A DNA stretch of 64,000 bases from Flavonifractor hominis (GCF_040095835.1 NZ_JBBMFT010000002.1:186001-250000), one strand, 5' to 3'; shown: positions 42,121-51,325, numbered from the stretch's first letter. The notes: generated from the letters alone by a model not told the origin. Numbers and translations are program-made.

Positions 42121-43455
42121 GTGAACGAATCGCTGCTGCGCCGTCTGCCCAAAATAGACGCTCTGCTGGCCACGCCGGCACTGGCGGAATGCGGTCTGCC
42201 CCGTTCTCTCTGCCGTACAGCCGCACGGCAGGAGCTGAACGTCCTGCGCGCCGGTATACGGACCGGCCAGGTAAAGCAGCTCCCACCAGAAGAGGAACTG
42301 CTGGACCGTATCCTGGCCCGAGCCGACCGCGCTTGTCAGCCTCAGCTGCGCCGGGTGATCAACGCCACCGGTGTGGTACTCCATACCAATCTGGGCCGCG
42401 CGCCGCTCTCCCCCGCCGCCCTCAACGCCGTGGTACAGGCTGGAGCCGGCTATTCCAATCTGGAGTATGACCTGGAATCCGGCACCCGAGGCAGCCGGCA
42501 GGCCCATGTGCAAAACCTGCTGTGCACGCTCACCGGGGCGGAGAGCGCCCTGGCTGTCAACAACAATGCCGCCGCCGTTTTCCTCATGCTCTCCGCCCTG
42601 GCCCAGGGCAAGGGGGTAGCCATTTCCCGTGGAGAACTGGTGGAAATCGGCGGTTCTTTCCGTATTCCTGAGATCCTGGCCCGCAGCGGAGCCCATCTGG
42701 TAGAGGTGGGCACCACCAACAAAACCCGCCTGACCGACTATGCCGCCGTGCTGGAGAGTGGAGAGGCCCAGGTTTTGCTGAAGGTTCACCCCAGTAATTT
42801 TCATATTACCGGCTTCACCGAACAGGCCACGCTGGAGGAGCTTGCCGTTCTGGCCCGGACCCACGGGGTGCCGCTGCTGTGCGACCTAGGCAGCGCCGCC
42901 CCCGACCGCCTGCTGCGGACAGCTGCCCGGCAGGCAGACGCGGTGTGCTTTTCGGGCGACAAGCTTCTGGGTGGCCCCCAGGCCGGGCTGGTGGTGGGCC
43001 GCGCCCCTCTGCTCCAGGCCATGAGGGCCGACCCCCTCGCCCGGGTGGTCCGCATCGACAAACTCTCCCTGGCTGCATTGGAGGCTACCCTGCTGGCGTG
43101 GCAAAACGGAGATGGGCCCCGCCTGCCCGTTCCTGCTATGCTGGGGGCTGCCCCGGTGACCCTTCAGGGATGGGCCCGGGCCCTGGCGGACCGGCTGGCC
43201 GGGCTTGGTCCCTGCTCTGTAGTTCCGGTCCAGGGAGAGGCCGGCGGCGGCGCGCTGCCGGGGACCGCTCTTCCCTCCTGGGCGGTCTCCCTGCCGCTGG
43301 AACCGGGTCTGGAGGTCTTCCTCCGCCGCTGGGAGCCCCCCATCCTGGGCCGGATACATAAAAAGCGATTGCTGCTGGACGTGCGCACCCTTCTGCCCGG
43401 AGACGGGGAAGACATCGCAGCCGCTTTGGCCGCCTGGCGGGAGCGGCAGCCATGA
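42121..43455 (+). CDS. selA: L-seryl-tRNA(Sec) selenium transferase
   Basis: The 444-residue PLP enzyme converts Ser-tRNA(Sec) to Sec-tRNA(Sec) with selenophosphate. Features are NATGVVLHTNLGRAPLS (81-97), NLEYDLESGTRGSR, VNNNAAAVFL and the PLP lysine Lys281 in SGDKLLGGPQAG. The start is GTG at 42121, with GGAGGT six bases upstream; the open frame extends 63 codons further up without a ribosome site. It overlaps selB by 4 bp. Confidence 0.95.
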   Translation: MNESLLRRLPKIDALLATPALAECGLPRSLCRTAARQELNVLRAGIRTGQVKQLPPEEELLDRILARADRACQPQLRRVINATGVVLHTNLGRAPLSPAALNAVVQAGAGYSNLEYDLESGTRGSRQAHVQNLLCTLTGAESALAVNNNAAAVFLMLSALAQGKGVAISRGELVEIGGSFRIPEILARSGAHLVEVGTTNKTRLTDYAAVLESGEAQVLLKVHPSNFHITGFTEQATLEELAVLARTHGVPLLCDLGSAAPDRLLRTAARQADAVCFSGDKLLGGPQAGLVVGRAPLLQAMRADPLARVVRIDKLSLAALEATLLAWQNGDGPRLPVPAMLGAAPVTLQGWARALADRLAGLGPCSVVPVQGEAGGGALPGTALPSWAVSLPLEPGLEVFLRRWEPPILGRIHKKRLLLDVRTLLPGDGEDIAAALAAWRERQP

Positions 43456-45248
43456 TCGTAGGTACCGCAGGCCATGTGGACCACGGCAAGACCGCCCTGG
43501 TAAAGGCTCTCACCGGGGTGGACACCGACCGGCTGGCCGAGGAGCGCCGGCGCGGACTCACCATCGAGCTGGGATTTGCCCCACTGGTCCTGCCGGGGGG
43601 GCTCACCGCCAGCCTGGTGGATGTGCCTGGCCACGCCCATTTTATTCCCACCATGCTCTCCGGCGCGGCGGGAATGGACCTTGTGCTGCTGGTGGTAGCG
43701 GCCGATGAAGGCCCCATGCCTCAGACCGCCGAGCATCTGGACATTCTCTCCCTGCTGGGGGTGCGGGGCGGCGTGGTGGTCTATACCCGGACCGACCTGG
43801 CCTCCCCCGTACAGCTGGAGCATACCCGGCAGACCACCCGGCAGCTGTTGGAGGGCTCCGTTCTTTCCGATGCCCCCGAGGCGGCGGTCTGCGCCCCTAC
43901 CGGAGAGGGCATCCCCCGGCTGCGCCAGCTGTTGGCCGAGCTTCTGCTTCAAACACCCCCTCCGCCGGATACCGGCCACCCTGTACTCCACGCCGACCGG
44001 GTCTTTTCGGTAGACGGCAGCGGCACGGTGGTCACGGGCACTCTCACCGGCGGCACACTCCACCGTGGAGACACGGTACAGCTCTATCCCGGGTCGAAAA
44101 CTGCCCGGGTCCGGTCCCTCCAGTGCCATGGACGGGCCGCGGAATCCCTTCCCCCTGCCAGCCGTGCGGCGGTCAATCTGGCGGGGATAGAGGCCGCACA
44201 GCTCCATCGGGGGGACACCCTGGCCTTGCCCGGGACTCTGACATGCACGGACCGGGCCGACGTGCGGCTGCGTGTGCTGCCCGACGCCCCCTTTCCCATA
44301 CGCAACAACAGCCAGCTGCATCTGCACCTGGGCGGGCGGGCTCTGATGTGCCGCTGCATTCTGTTGGGATGTGAGGTATTATGCCCCGGTGAGACAGGAT
44401 TTGCCCAGCTCCGCTTTCCTCAGCCGGTGGCCACCCATCCCGCCCAGCGGTATGTGGTCCGCTTCTTTTCCCCGCTGGCCACGGTGGGGGGCGGCGTGCT
44501 TCTGGATCTGGACCCTCCCCGTCGGGGCCGCTGCGATCCCGTCCGGCTGGAACGGCTGCGCATTCTGGCCGACGGTACACCGGAGGAACGAGCCACGCTG
44601 CACCTGAATGCATCGGGCATGCACCCGGTGCGCCCCACCGATCCCGCCCCCTACCGGGCTGCCGGCGGTATAGAGGTAGGCGGAGCGTTCCTCTCTCCCC
44701 AGGGAATGGAGGAGCTCTGCCGCCAAGTGCTGCTTCAGGTACAGGCCAGGCCGGGCATTACCCGCAGAGCGCTGCTGGGGCTGCTGTTCCCGCCCCCTGC
44801 CCGGCGGGAGGCGGCCTTCCTGGACGCGGCGGCAGACCAACTTAACCTGGTCCGGGAGGGGGAGGCGCTCTTTCCACCAGGCAGCGGGACAGCCCCCAGG
44901 CAAGACGCTGCGGTGGAGGCCTTTTACCGTCAGGCCGGCCTGACCCCGCCCTCCAATGCGGAGGCGGAATGCGAGTTTTCCGGCGGCCCGGCTGCCTTTC
45001 GTCAGGCGGCGGACCGTCTGGTCCGCCAGGGCGTACTGACCCAGCTCAGCCGGAGCTACCGTATCCACACTCCCGCCTGCCGCCAGGCACTGGAGCTTCT
45101 GCGCACCCGGTTCGGCTCCCAACCCTTTACCTTGGCACAGGCCCGGGACGCACTGGGCATTTCACGGAAATACACCCTGCTGCTACTGGAGTATTGGGAC
45201 CGGCAGCGGCTGACCCGACACATCGGGGATGCGCGCACATTGTCGTAG
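43452..45248 (+). CDS. selB: Selenocysteine-specific elongation factor SelB
   Basis: The 598-residue factor brings Sec-tRNA to UGA codons that have a SECIS hairpin. The G domain has GTAGHVDHGKTALVKALTG and DVPGHAHFI. EF-Tu-like domains follow. The C-terminal winged helices (from about residue 400) bind the SECIS RNA. The ATG overlaps the selA stop (ATGA). The tRNA-Sec gene begins 17 bp after the stop. Confidence 0.95.
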   Translation: MIVGTAGHVDHGKTALVKALTGVDTDRLAEERRRGLTIELGFAPLVLPGGLTASLVDVPGHAHFIPTMLSGAAGMDLVLLVVAADEGPMPQTAEHLDILSLLGVRGGVVVYTRTDLASPVQLEHTRQTTRQLLEGSVLSDAPEAAVCAPTGEGIPRLRQLLAELLLQTPPPPDTGHPVLHADRVFSVDGSGTVVTGTLTGGTLHRGDTVQLYPGSKTARVRSLQCHGRAAESLPPASRAAVNLAGIEAAQLHRGDTLALPGTLTCTDRADVRLRVLPDAPFPIRNNSQLHLHLGGRALMCRCILLGCEVLCPGETGFAQLRFPQPVATHPAQRYVVRFFSPLATVGGGVLLDLDPPRRGRCDPVRLERLRILADGTPEERATLHLNASGMHPVRPTDPAPYRAAGGIEVGGAFLSPQGMEELCRQVLLQVQARPGITRRALLGLLFPPPARREAAFLDAAADQLNLVREGEALFPPGSGTAPRQDAAVEAFYRQAGLTPPSNAEAECEFSGGPAAFRQAADRLVRQGVLTQLSRSYRIHTPACRQALELLRTRFGSQPFTLAQARDALGISRKYTLLLLEYWDRQRLTRHIGDARTLS

Positions 45249-45265
45249 CGCCATCCCCGCTATAT

Positions 45266-45361
45266 GGGGGCGGATGGGCGCCTGGTGAGCCCCGCGGTCT
45301 TCAAAACCGTTGCGGACGGTATTCCCGTCCGGGTGTGTTCGATTCGCACCCGCCCTCGCCA
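45266..45361 (+). tRNA. selC: tRNA-Sec (anticodon TCA)
   Basis: A 96-nt gene folding as a selenocysteine tRNA. It has an 8-bp acceptor stem (GGGGGCGG with CCGCCCTC, one G-U), a D-arm from GGGC/GCCC, and an anticodon stem GCGGT/ACCGT with loop CTTCAAA (anticodon 45301-45303). A long variable arm (GGACGG/CCGTCC) precedes a T-arm GTGTG-TTCGATT-CGCAC. G73 and an encoded CCA (45359-45361) end it. The 8-bp acceptor and long extra arm are diagnostic. It is read from the selAB transcript. Confidence 0.95.
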
Positions 45362-45428
45362 TACACAGCCCCGGCGGATGAGTCCTTCTCCGCCGGGGCA
45401 TGCTATGTTCCGAAAGGAGCGTGGAAAT

Positions 45429-45617
45429 ATGGAAGTGACCATTGACCGGGCCAGGTGCATTGGCTGCGGTCTGTGCGTATCCGCCTGTCCTGACGTGTTT
45501 CATCTGGCAGAGGACGCCCTGGCCCAAGTACACCGGCAGCCCGGCCCCGCCCATCTGCCCGCCGTCCGGGCCGCAGCGGAAAGCTGCCCGGTAGGCATTA
45601 TCCATCTGGACGCATAA
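45429..45617 (+). CDS. Single-cluster [4Fe-4S] ferredoxin
   Basis: A 62-residue ferredoxin with ligands C-x2-C-x2-C in RCIGCGLCVSACP (Cys10, 13, 16) and the fourth in ESCPVG (Cys53). Cys20 in the first motif is an extra. This is the pattern of one-cluster clostridial and Thermotoga-type ferredoxins. AAAGGAG precedes the ATG. It is 67 bp downstream of tRNA-Sec and probably on the same transcript. A link to selenium metabolism is possible but not shown. Confidence 0.9.
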   Translation: MEVTIDRARCIGCGLCVSACPDVFHLAEDALAQVHRQPGPAHLPAVRAAAESCPVGIIHLDA

Positions 45618-45629
45618 GTCAACAAAAAC

Positions 45630-45664
45630 ACAAGGGGCCGCTGCCAATGGCAGCGGCCCCTTGT
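45630..45664 (-). terminator. Terminator of the glycolytic operon (eno end)
   Basis: A perfect 16-bp stem ACAAGGGGCCGCTGCC with its complement, loop of 3, followed on the minus strand by GTTTTTGTT. On the plus strand the T-run is poor, so it serves eno mainly. Confidence 0.88.
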
Positions 45665-45675
45665 AGTTACTTCGA

Positions 45676-46977
45676 TTACTTCAGGTTGAAGAAAGCGTCC
45701 ATGCCCAGGTACTGAGCCACGTCGCCCAGCTCCTCCTCGATGCGGAGCAGCTGGTTGTACTTGGCCACACGGTCGGTGCGGCTGGGAGCGCCGGTCTTGA
45801 TCTGGCCAGCGTTCAGGGCCACAGCGATGTCGGCAATGGTGGCGTCCTCGGTCTCGCCGGAGCGGTGAGAGACGATGGCGGTGTAGCCGGCGCGGTTGGC
45901 CATCTGGATGGCGTCCAGGGTCTCGGTCAGGGTGCCGATCTGGTTGACCTTGATCAGGATGGCGTTGCCCACCTTCTTCTCGATGCCGGTCTTCAGACGC
46001 TCGGTGTTGGTGACGAACAGGTCGTCGCCCACCAGCTGGACACGGTCACCGATGGCCTTGGTCAGCATGCCCCAGCCTTCCCAGTCGGTCTCGGCCATGC
46101 CGTCTTCCAGGGAGATGATGGGATAGGTGTCAACAAACTTCTTCCACATGTTGACCAGCTGCTGCTGGGTCATCTTCTTACCGGACTTGGGCTGGATATA
46201 GCACTTCTCTTCCTCGTTCCACCACTCGGAAGAAGCGGCGTCGATGGCGATCTTGAAGTCCTCGCCGGGCTTGTAGCCGGCCTCCTCGATGGCCTTGACG
46301 ATGACCTTCAGAGCATCCTCATCCTTCTTCAGGTTGGGAGCGTAGCCGCCCTCGTCGCCCACGCCGGCGGCGGGAGTGCCGTTCTCCTTCAGGGTCTTCT
46401 TCAGGGTGTGGAACACCTCGGCGCACATACGCAGAGCCTCGCGGAAGCAGCAGGCGCCCACGGGCATGATCATGAACTCCTGGATCTCCACGTTGTTGGT
46501 GGCGTGAGCGCCGCCGTTGAGGATGTTCATCATGGGCACGGGCAGGATCTTGGCGTTGACGCCGCCAATGTAGTTGTACAGGCTGGTGCCCAGGCTCTCA
46601 GCGGCAGCCTTGGCGCAGGCCAGGGAGGCACCCAGGATGGCGTTGGCGCCCAGCTTGGTCTTGTTGGGGGTGCCGTCCAGCTCGATGAGAGCCTTGTCGA
46701 TGGCGGTCTGGTCCAGCACGTTCATGCCCACCAGGCACTCAGCGATCTCGGTGTTCACGTTCTTCACAGCGGTCAGCACGCCCTTGCCCATGTAACGGCT
46801 CTTGTCGCCGTCACGCAGCTCGCAGGCCTCATAGATGCCGGTGGAAGCGCCGGAAGGCACAGCGGCGCGGCCAACGGTGCCGTCCTCCAGGTAGACTTCA
46901 ACCTCAACGGTGGGGTTGCCACGGCTGTCCAGAATCTCACGGCCCAGCACGTCAACGATCTCAATGATCTGCTTCAT
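45676..46977 (-). CDS. eno: Enolase
   Basis: The 433-residue enzyme converts 2-phosphoglycerate to phosphoenolpyruvate. Features are EILDSRGNPTVEVEV, the flexible loop PSGAST, catalytic Glu and Lys positions (GDEGGYAPNL; ILIKVNQIGTLTE) and SHRSGETED. AAGGAG precedes the ATG. Last gene of the trmL-pgk-tpiA-gpmI-eno cluster. The 121-bp spacer from gpmI holds several short GC hairpins. Confidence 0.97.
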   Translation of the reverse strand: MKQIIEIVDVLGREILDSRGNPTVEVEVYLEDGTVGRAAVPSGASTGIYEACELRDGDKSRYMGKGVLTAVKNVNTEIAECLVGMNVLDQTAIDKALIELDGTPNKTKLGANAILGASLACAKAAAESLGTSLYNYIGGVNAKILPVPMMNILNGGAHATNNVEIQEFMIMPVGACCFREALRMCAEVFHTLKKTLKENGTPAAGVGDEGGYAPNLKKDEDALKVIVKAIEEAGYKPGEDFKIAIDAASSEWWNEEEKCYIQPKSGKKMTQQQLVNMWKKFVDTYPIISLEDGMAETDWEGWGMLTKAIGDRVQLVGDDLFVTNTERLKTGIEKKVGNAILIKVNQIGTLTETLDAIQMANRAGYTAIVSHRSGETEDATIADIAVALNAGQIKTGAPSRTDRVAKYNQLLRIEEELGDVAQYLGMDAFFNLK

Positions 46978-47098
46978 AATGGTATGACTCCTTTCGTGGT
47001 TGTGGACGCCGAAGGCGCCCAGACACAGGTTTTCTCTGTGGGGGCGGGCATTTTCCCGCCAGTGGTTCTATCGGTACGGCGGAATCCCGCCGAATACC
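46978..47098 (-). other. Structured gpmI-eno spacer
   Basis: On the minus strand it holds successive hairpins (GGCGGG-ATT-CCGCC; GGCGGG-AAAAT-GCCCGCC; CACAG...CTGTG; GGCGCC-TTC-GGCGTC) without T-runs. They could stabilise or separate the eno part of the mRNA. Confidence 0.45.
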
Positions 47099-48619
47099 TC
47101 AGTTCAGGATCAGCGTCTCCCCGTCCATTTCCGCGGGCTTTTCCAGGCCCATCAGATCCAGCATGGTGGGGGCAATGTCGGCCAGGCGGCCGTCCCGCAG
47201 CTTCACATCGGCACCCACGATATACAGGGGCACCTGGTTGGTGGTATGAGCGGTGTAGGGGGTCTTGCCGTCATCATCCAGCATGCGGTCAGCATTGCCG
47301 TGATCGGCAGTGATGAGGGTGATACCGCCCATCTTGGACGTGGCCTCCACCACCTTGCCCACACCGGCGTCCACGGCCTCCACGGCCTTCACGGCGGCGT
47401 CAAACACACCGGTGTGGCCCACCATGTCGCAGTTGGCAAAGTTCAGAATAATCACGTCATAGTTGCCGCTCTCAATGCGCTTGACGGCCTCCTCAGTGAC
47501 CTGGGGAGCGCTCATCTCGGGCTGCAGGTCATAGGTGGCCACCTTGGGGGAAGGAATGAGGCAGCGGTCCTCGCCGGGGAACACCCGCTCCTCGCCGCCG
47601 TTGAAGAAGAAGGTCACATGGGCATACTTCTCCGTCTCGGCGATGCGCAGCTGGGTATAGCCTTGCTGGGCGATATACTCACCAAAGATATTCTTCAGCT
47701 CCCGGTGAGGGAAGGCAACAAGCACATTGGGCATAGTGGCGTCGTACTCGGTGGTGCAGACATACGTCACGGGGAAATAGCCGTGCTTACGCTCCACATC
47801 GGTGAAGGCGGGATCCACAAAGCAGCGGGTGATCTCCCGGGCGCGATCGGGGCGGAAGTTGAAGAAGATGATGGAGTCGCCCTCCTTCACCTTGCCGTCC
47901 TTGGTGCACACGATGGGCTCCACAAACTCGTCGGTCACACCGGCGTCATAGGACTTCTGCACGCCGGCAACAGGATCGCTCTCCTGATTGCCCTCGCCCA
48001 GAGTCATAGCGTTGTAAGCCCGCTGCACACGGTCCCAGCGCTTATCCCGGTCCATGGCGTAATAGCGGCCCATAATGGTGGCCACCTGGCCCACACCCAG
48101 CTCTTTGCACTTTTCCACAATCTTTTCCACATAGCTCTTTCCGGAGGCGGGGGGCACGTCACGCCCGTCCAGGAAGCAGTGGACATATACCCGGCTCAGG
48201 CCACGCTTTTTGGCCATCTCCAGCAGGGCATAGACATGGGTGATATGGCTGTGCACGCCACCGTCGGACAGCAGGCCCATCAGGTGCAGCGCGCCGTCTC
48301 GCTCCTTGCAGTCATCCATGGCCTCAATGTAGGCCTCGTTCTGGAAGAAGCTTCCGTCCTCCACAGCCCGGCTGATGCGGGGCAGGTCCTGGAAGACCAC
48401 GCGGCCGGCGCCGATGTTGGTGTGTCCCACCTCGGAGTTGCCCATCTGGCCATCGGGCAGGCCCACATCCAACCCGGAAGCCGCCAGCTTGCAGCCCGGG
48501 TTCTCGGCAAAAATCCGATCCAAATTGGGTTTATGGGCGGCGGTAATGGCATTGCCTTCTTTTTCGGCCCGCAGGCCAAAGCCGTCCATAATGATCAGGG
48601 TAGTCGGTGTTTTACTCAT
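47099..48619 (-). CDS. gpmI: 2,3-bisphosphoglycerate-independent phosphoglycerate mutase
   Basis: The 506-residue Mn-dependent enzyme interconverts 3- and 2-phosphoglycerate. It has the alkaline-phosphatase-fold start LIIMDGFGLR, the catalytic Ser in QMGNSEVGHTNIGAGR, HCFLDGRDVPP, FNFRPDRAREI and the late metal site DHGNADRM. Length is typical. GAGGTTATT lies before the ATG. Confidence 0.96.
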   Translation of the reverse strand: MSKTPTTLIIMDGFGLRAEKEGNAITAAHKPNLDRIFAENPGCKLAASGLDVGLPDGQMGNSEVGHTNIGAGRVVFQDLPRISRAVEDGSFFQNEAYIEAMDDCKERDGALHLMGLLSDGGVHSHITHVYALLEMAKKRGLSRVYVHCFLDGRDVPPASGKSYVEKIVEKCKELGVGQVATIMGRYYAMDRDKRWDRVQRAYNAMTLGEGNQESDPVAGVQKSYDAGVTDEFVEPIVCTKDGKVKEGDSIIFFNFRPDRAREITRCFVDPAFTDVERKHGYFPVTYVCTTEYDATMPNVLVAFPHRELKNIFGEYIAQQGYTQLRIAETEKYAHVTFFFNGGEERVFPGEDRCLIPSPKVATYDLQPEMSAPQVTEEAVKRIESGNYDVIILNFANCDMVGHTGVFDAAVKAVEAVDAGVGKVVEATSKMGGITLITADHGNADRMLDDDGKTPYTAHTTNQVPLYIVGADVKLRDGRLADIAPTMLDLMGLEKPAEMDGETLILN

Positions 48620-48664
48620 AATAACCTCAAATCTATATTCTCTCTTGCTGTACGCGGTTCCGGT

Positions 48665-49438
48665 TTACTCCTGGTTGGCCGCGTTCACAATGGCCACAAA
48701 GTCGGCAGGCTTCAGACTGGCGCCACCAATGAGGCCGCCGTCCACATCCGGCTGCTCCAGCAGGCTGGCGGCGTTGCCGGCGTTCATGGAACCGCCGTAC
48801 TGGATGGTGACCGAACGGGCCACACGGGCGCCGTAGAGCTTGCGCACCACAGCACGGATGGCCTCGCACACCTCGCCGGCCTGCTCGGCCGTAGCGGTCT
48901 TGCCGGTGCCGATGGCCCAGATGGGCTCATAGGCGATGACCACATGGCGCATTTTGTCGGCGGGAACGCCGGACAGCGCGGCCTTCACCTGGTAGGAGAT
49001 CAGGTCCATGGTGACCCCAAGCTCCCGCTGCTCCAGGCTCTCGCCTACACAGACGATGGGATACAGTCCTGCTTCCAGCGCAGCATGGACTTTTTTATTG
49101 ACGGTAAAATCGGTCTCGTTGTAGTACTGCCGCCGCTCGGAGTGACCGATGATAACATATTTAACCCCCAGCTCCTTGAGCATGGCCGGGGAAACCTCTC
49201 CGGTATAAGCACCGCTGTTTTCATAGTGGCAGTTCTCTGCGCCAATGGACACGCGGCTTTCCTTAAACAGCCGTACCGCAGCCTGGATATTCACTGCCGG
49301 TACGCACAGCACGACCTCACACCACTTGGGTCTGCCCAGCAGCGGCTTGAGCTCTTCCGCAAAGGCCCGGGTCTCGGAAAGGGTCTTGTTCATCTTCCAG
49401 TTCCCGGCGATGATAGTTTTCCGGTATCTACGATTCAT
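48665..49438 (-). CDS. tpiA: Triosephosphate isomerase
   Basis: The 257-residue TIM barrel has AGNWKMNKTL (substrate Lys), the catalytic His in GHSERR (about 102) and catalytic Glu in YEPIWAIGTG. The ending GGASLKPADFVAIVNAA is normal. It precedes gpmI by 45 bp. The 127-bp space from pgk holds a strong hairpin (49483-49522). Confidence 0.96.
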   Translation of the reverse strand: MNRRYRKTIIAGNWKMNKTLSETRAFAEELKPLLGRPKWCEVVLCVPAVNIQAAVRLFKESRVSIGAENCHYENSGAYTGEVSPAMLKELGVKYVIIGHSERRQYYNETDFTVNKKVHAALEAGLYPIVCVGESLEQRELGVTMDLISYQVKAALSGVPADKMRHVVIAYEPIWAIGTGKTATAEQAGEVCEAIRAVVRKLYGARVARSVTIQYGGSMNAGNAASLLEQPDVDGGLIGGASLKPADFVAIVNAANQE

Positions 49439-49482
49439 GGGTGGGATGGCCCCCTTCTATCAAAATCTGGTGACCAGCTGTC

Positions 49483-49522
49483 CCGGCACCGGACCTCCCC
49501 CCGACGAGGGGTCCGGTGCCGG
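49483..49522 (-). other. Strong hairpin without T-run between pgk and tpiA
   Basis: A perfect 13-bp stem CCGGCACCGGACC/GGTCCGGTGCCGG with a loop of 14. On the minus strand it is followed by GACAGCTGG rather than T's. It is probably an mRNA stability or processing element within the glycolytic operon. Confidence 0.6.
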
Positions 49523-49565
49523 CAAGTCTTTCTTCTCGCTGTCTGATTGGCCGAAGCAGCGCTTC

Positions 49566-50837
49566 TTACTTGTCCAGCAGGCAGGCCACGCCGGGCAGCT
49601 CCTTACCCTCCATAAACTCCAGGGAGGCGCCGCCGCCGGTGGAGATGTGGGTCATCTTATCGGCATAGCCCAGCTGCTGCACAGCAGCCGCGCTGTCGCC
49701 GCCGCCGATGATGGTGATGGCGCTGGTCTCGCTGAGGGCCTTGGCTACGGCCTCGGTGCCCTTGGCAAAAGCGGGGAACTCAAACACGCCCATGGGCCCG
49801 TTCCAGATGATGGTGCCGGCGTCCTTCACCGCGTCGGCATAGGCGGCGATGGCCTTGGGGCCGATGTCCATGCCCATGCAGTCGGCGGGGATGTTCATGC
49901 TGTCCACAGTGATGGGCTCAGCGTCGGCGGAGAACTCCTTGGCGCACACGGTATCCTCAGGCAGCAGGAGCTTGACGCCCTTCTCCTTGGCCTTCTTCAT
50001 CATGTCGTTGCAGTAGTCCAGCCAGTCCTCCTCCAGCAGGGACTTGCCGACAGAACCGCCCTGAGCCTTCAGGAAGGTGTAGGTCATGCCGCCGCCGATG
50101 ATGATGGTGTCGGCGATCTCCAGCAGGTTGTTGATGACGCCGATCTTGGAGGAGACCTTGGAGCCACCCAGGATGGCCACCAGGGGACGCTTGGGATTGG
50201 CCAGGGCGCCGCCGATGATCTCCAGCTCCTTCTGGATCAGGAAACCGGACACAGCGGGCAGATAATCCGCCACGCCGGCGGTGGAGGCGTGCGCACGGTG
50301 GACCGCACCGAAGGCATCGGACACATAGACCTCTGCCATGGAAGCCATGGCCTTGGCCAGCTCGGGGTCATTCTTGGTCTCACCCTTCTCAAAGCGGGTG
50401 TTCTCCAGCAGCATGATCTGGCCGGGCTTCAGCGCAGCGGCCTTAGCCTGGGCATCAGCGCCCACCACGTCGTTGGCCATGATGACCTCACGGCCCAGCA
50501 GCTCGCTCAGACGGGCAGCCACCGGCTTCAGGGACAGCTTGGCCAGGGACTTCTTCCACTCCTCCTCGGTGATGGAGGCGGGGTCCTTGCCCTTCTCGGC
50601 CTGCTTCTTCACATAGGAATCAAAGGTAGCCACGGGCTTGCCCATGTGGGAGCAGGCGATGACGGCGGCATTCTGATCCAGCAGATACTGGATGGTGGGC
50701 AGAGCAGCCCGGATACGCTTGTCATCGGTGATAACACCGCTGCCGTCCTTGGCCATAGGCACATTGAAGTCACAGCGCAGCAGGACCTTCTTGCCCGCTA
50801 CGTCGATGTCTTTCACAGTCTTCTTGTTGTAGTTCAT
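49566..50837 (-). CDS. pgk: Phosphoglycerate kinase
   Basis: The 423-residue enzyme makes ATP and 3-phosphoglycerate. Features are LLRCDFNVP, SHMGKP, LLENTRFEKGE, DAFGAVHRAHAST, GGSKVSSKI and the nucleotide site GGGDSAAAV. It is longer than the usual about 395 residues because of a charged insertion (about residues 70-97, KKQAEKGKDPASITEEEWKK), seen in other clostridial Pgk. Its ATG overlaps the trmL stop. Confidence 0.96.
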   Translation of the reverse strand: MNYNKKTVKDIDVAGKKVLLRCDFNVPMAKDGSGVITDDKRIRAALPTIQYLLDQNAAVIACSHMGKPVATFDSYVKKQAEKGKDPASITEEEWKKSLAKLSLKPVAARLSELLGREVIMANDVVGADAQAKAAALKPGQIMLLENTRFEKGETKNDPELAKAMASMAEVYVSDAFGAVHRAHASTAGVADYLPAVSGFLIQKELEIIGGALANPKRPLVAILGGSKVSSKIGVINNLLEIADTIIIGGGMTYTFLKAQGGSVGKSLLEEDWLDYCNDMMKKAKEKGVKLLLPEDTVCAKEFSADAEPITVDSMNIPADCMGMDIGPKAIAAYADAVKDAGTIIWNGPMGVFEFPAFAKGTEAVAKALSETSAITIIGGGDSAAAVQQLGYADKMTHISTGGGASLEFMEGKELPGVACLLDK

Positions 50838-51325
50838 ATGCTAGCTCCTTTCATCTCGCCTTCCCCGGTCAGACCGGGGAAATCCAGTTGCCGTAGGGCT
50901 TCATATACCAAAACTGCCGCAGAATTGGACAGGTTCAGGCACCGCGCCTCCGAGCGGATGGGAATGCGGATACACCGCTCCCGGTATGCCTGCCGGAATG
51001 CCTCGGGCAGGCCCGCCGTCTCTTTGCCAAAGATGAGGTAACATCCATCCCGGAACTGCGCCCGGGTATAAGGCTGAGGCGCTTTTGCGGTGGCCAGCCA
51101 GATATCCTGTGCCCCCGTCTTGCGGAAAAAGTCCTCCAGGTTCTCATAGACCCGCAGGTCCACCAGGTGCCAGTAATCCAGTCCCGCTCGCTTGACCGCC
51201 TTATCGCTGATGTCAAAGCCCAGAGGCTTGATTAGGTGCAGCCGGGTCCCGGTCACAGCGCACGTACGGGCAATATTCCCCGTATTTTGTGGGATCTCCG
51301 GCTCAAACAACACGATATTGAGCAT
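50834..51325 (-). CDS. trmL: tRNA (cytidine(34)-2'-O)-methyltransferase TrmL (SPOUT)
   Basis: The 163-residue SPOUT methyltransferase has NIVLFEPEIPQNTGNIARTC at the start, LIFGKETAGLPE in the knot, and RIPIRSEARCLNLSNSAAVL near the end. It modifies the wobble base of tRNA-Leu isoacceptors in the family. It is the first gene of the glycolytic operon, with its own promoter at 51367-51395, and overlaps pgk by 4 bp. Confidence 0.93.
   Translation of the reverse strand: MLNIVLFEPEIPQNTGNIARTCAVTGTRLHLIKPLGFDISDKAVKRAGLDYWHLVDLRVYENLEDFFRKTGAQDIWLATAKAPQPYTRAQFRDGCYLIFGKETAGLPEAFRQAYRERCIRIPIRSEARCLNLSNSAAVLVYEALRQLDFPGLTGEGEMKGASI

Noticed and set aside
40496..45617. Selenoprotein (in-frame TGA) near the selenocysteine genes
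   Set aside because: All genes here are closed by normal stops with complete domains. No pair of frames joined by TGA with homologous halves was found.
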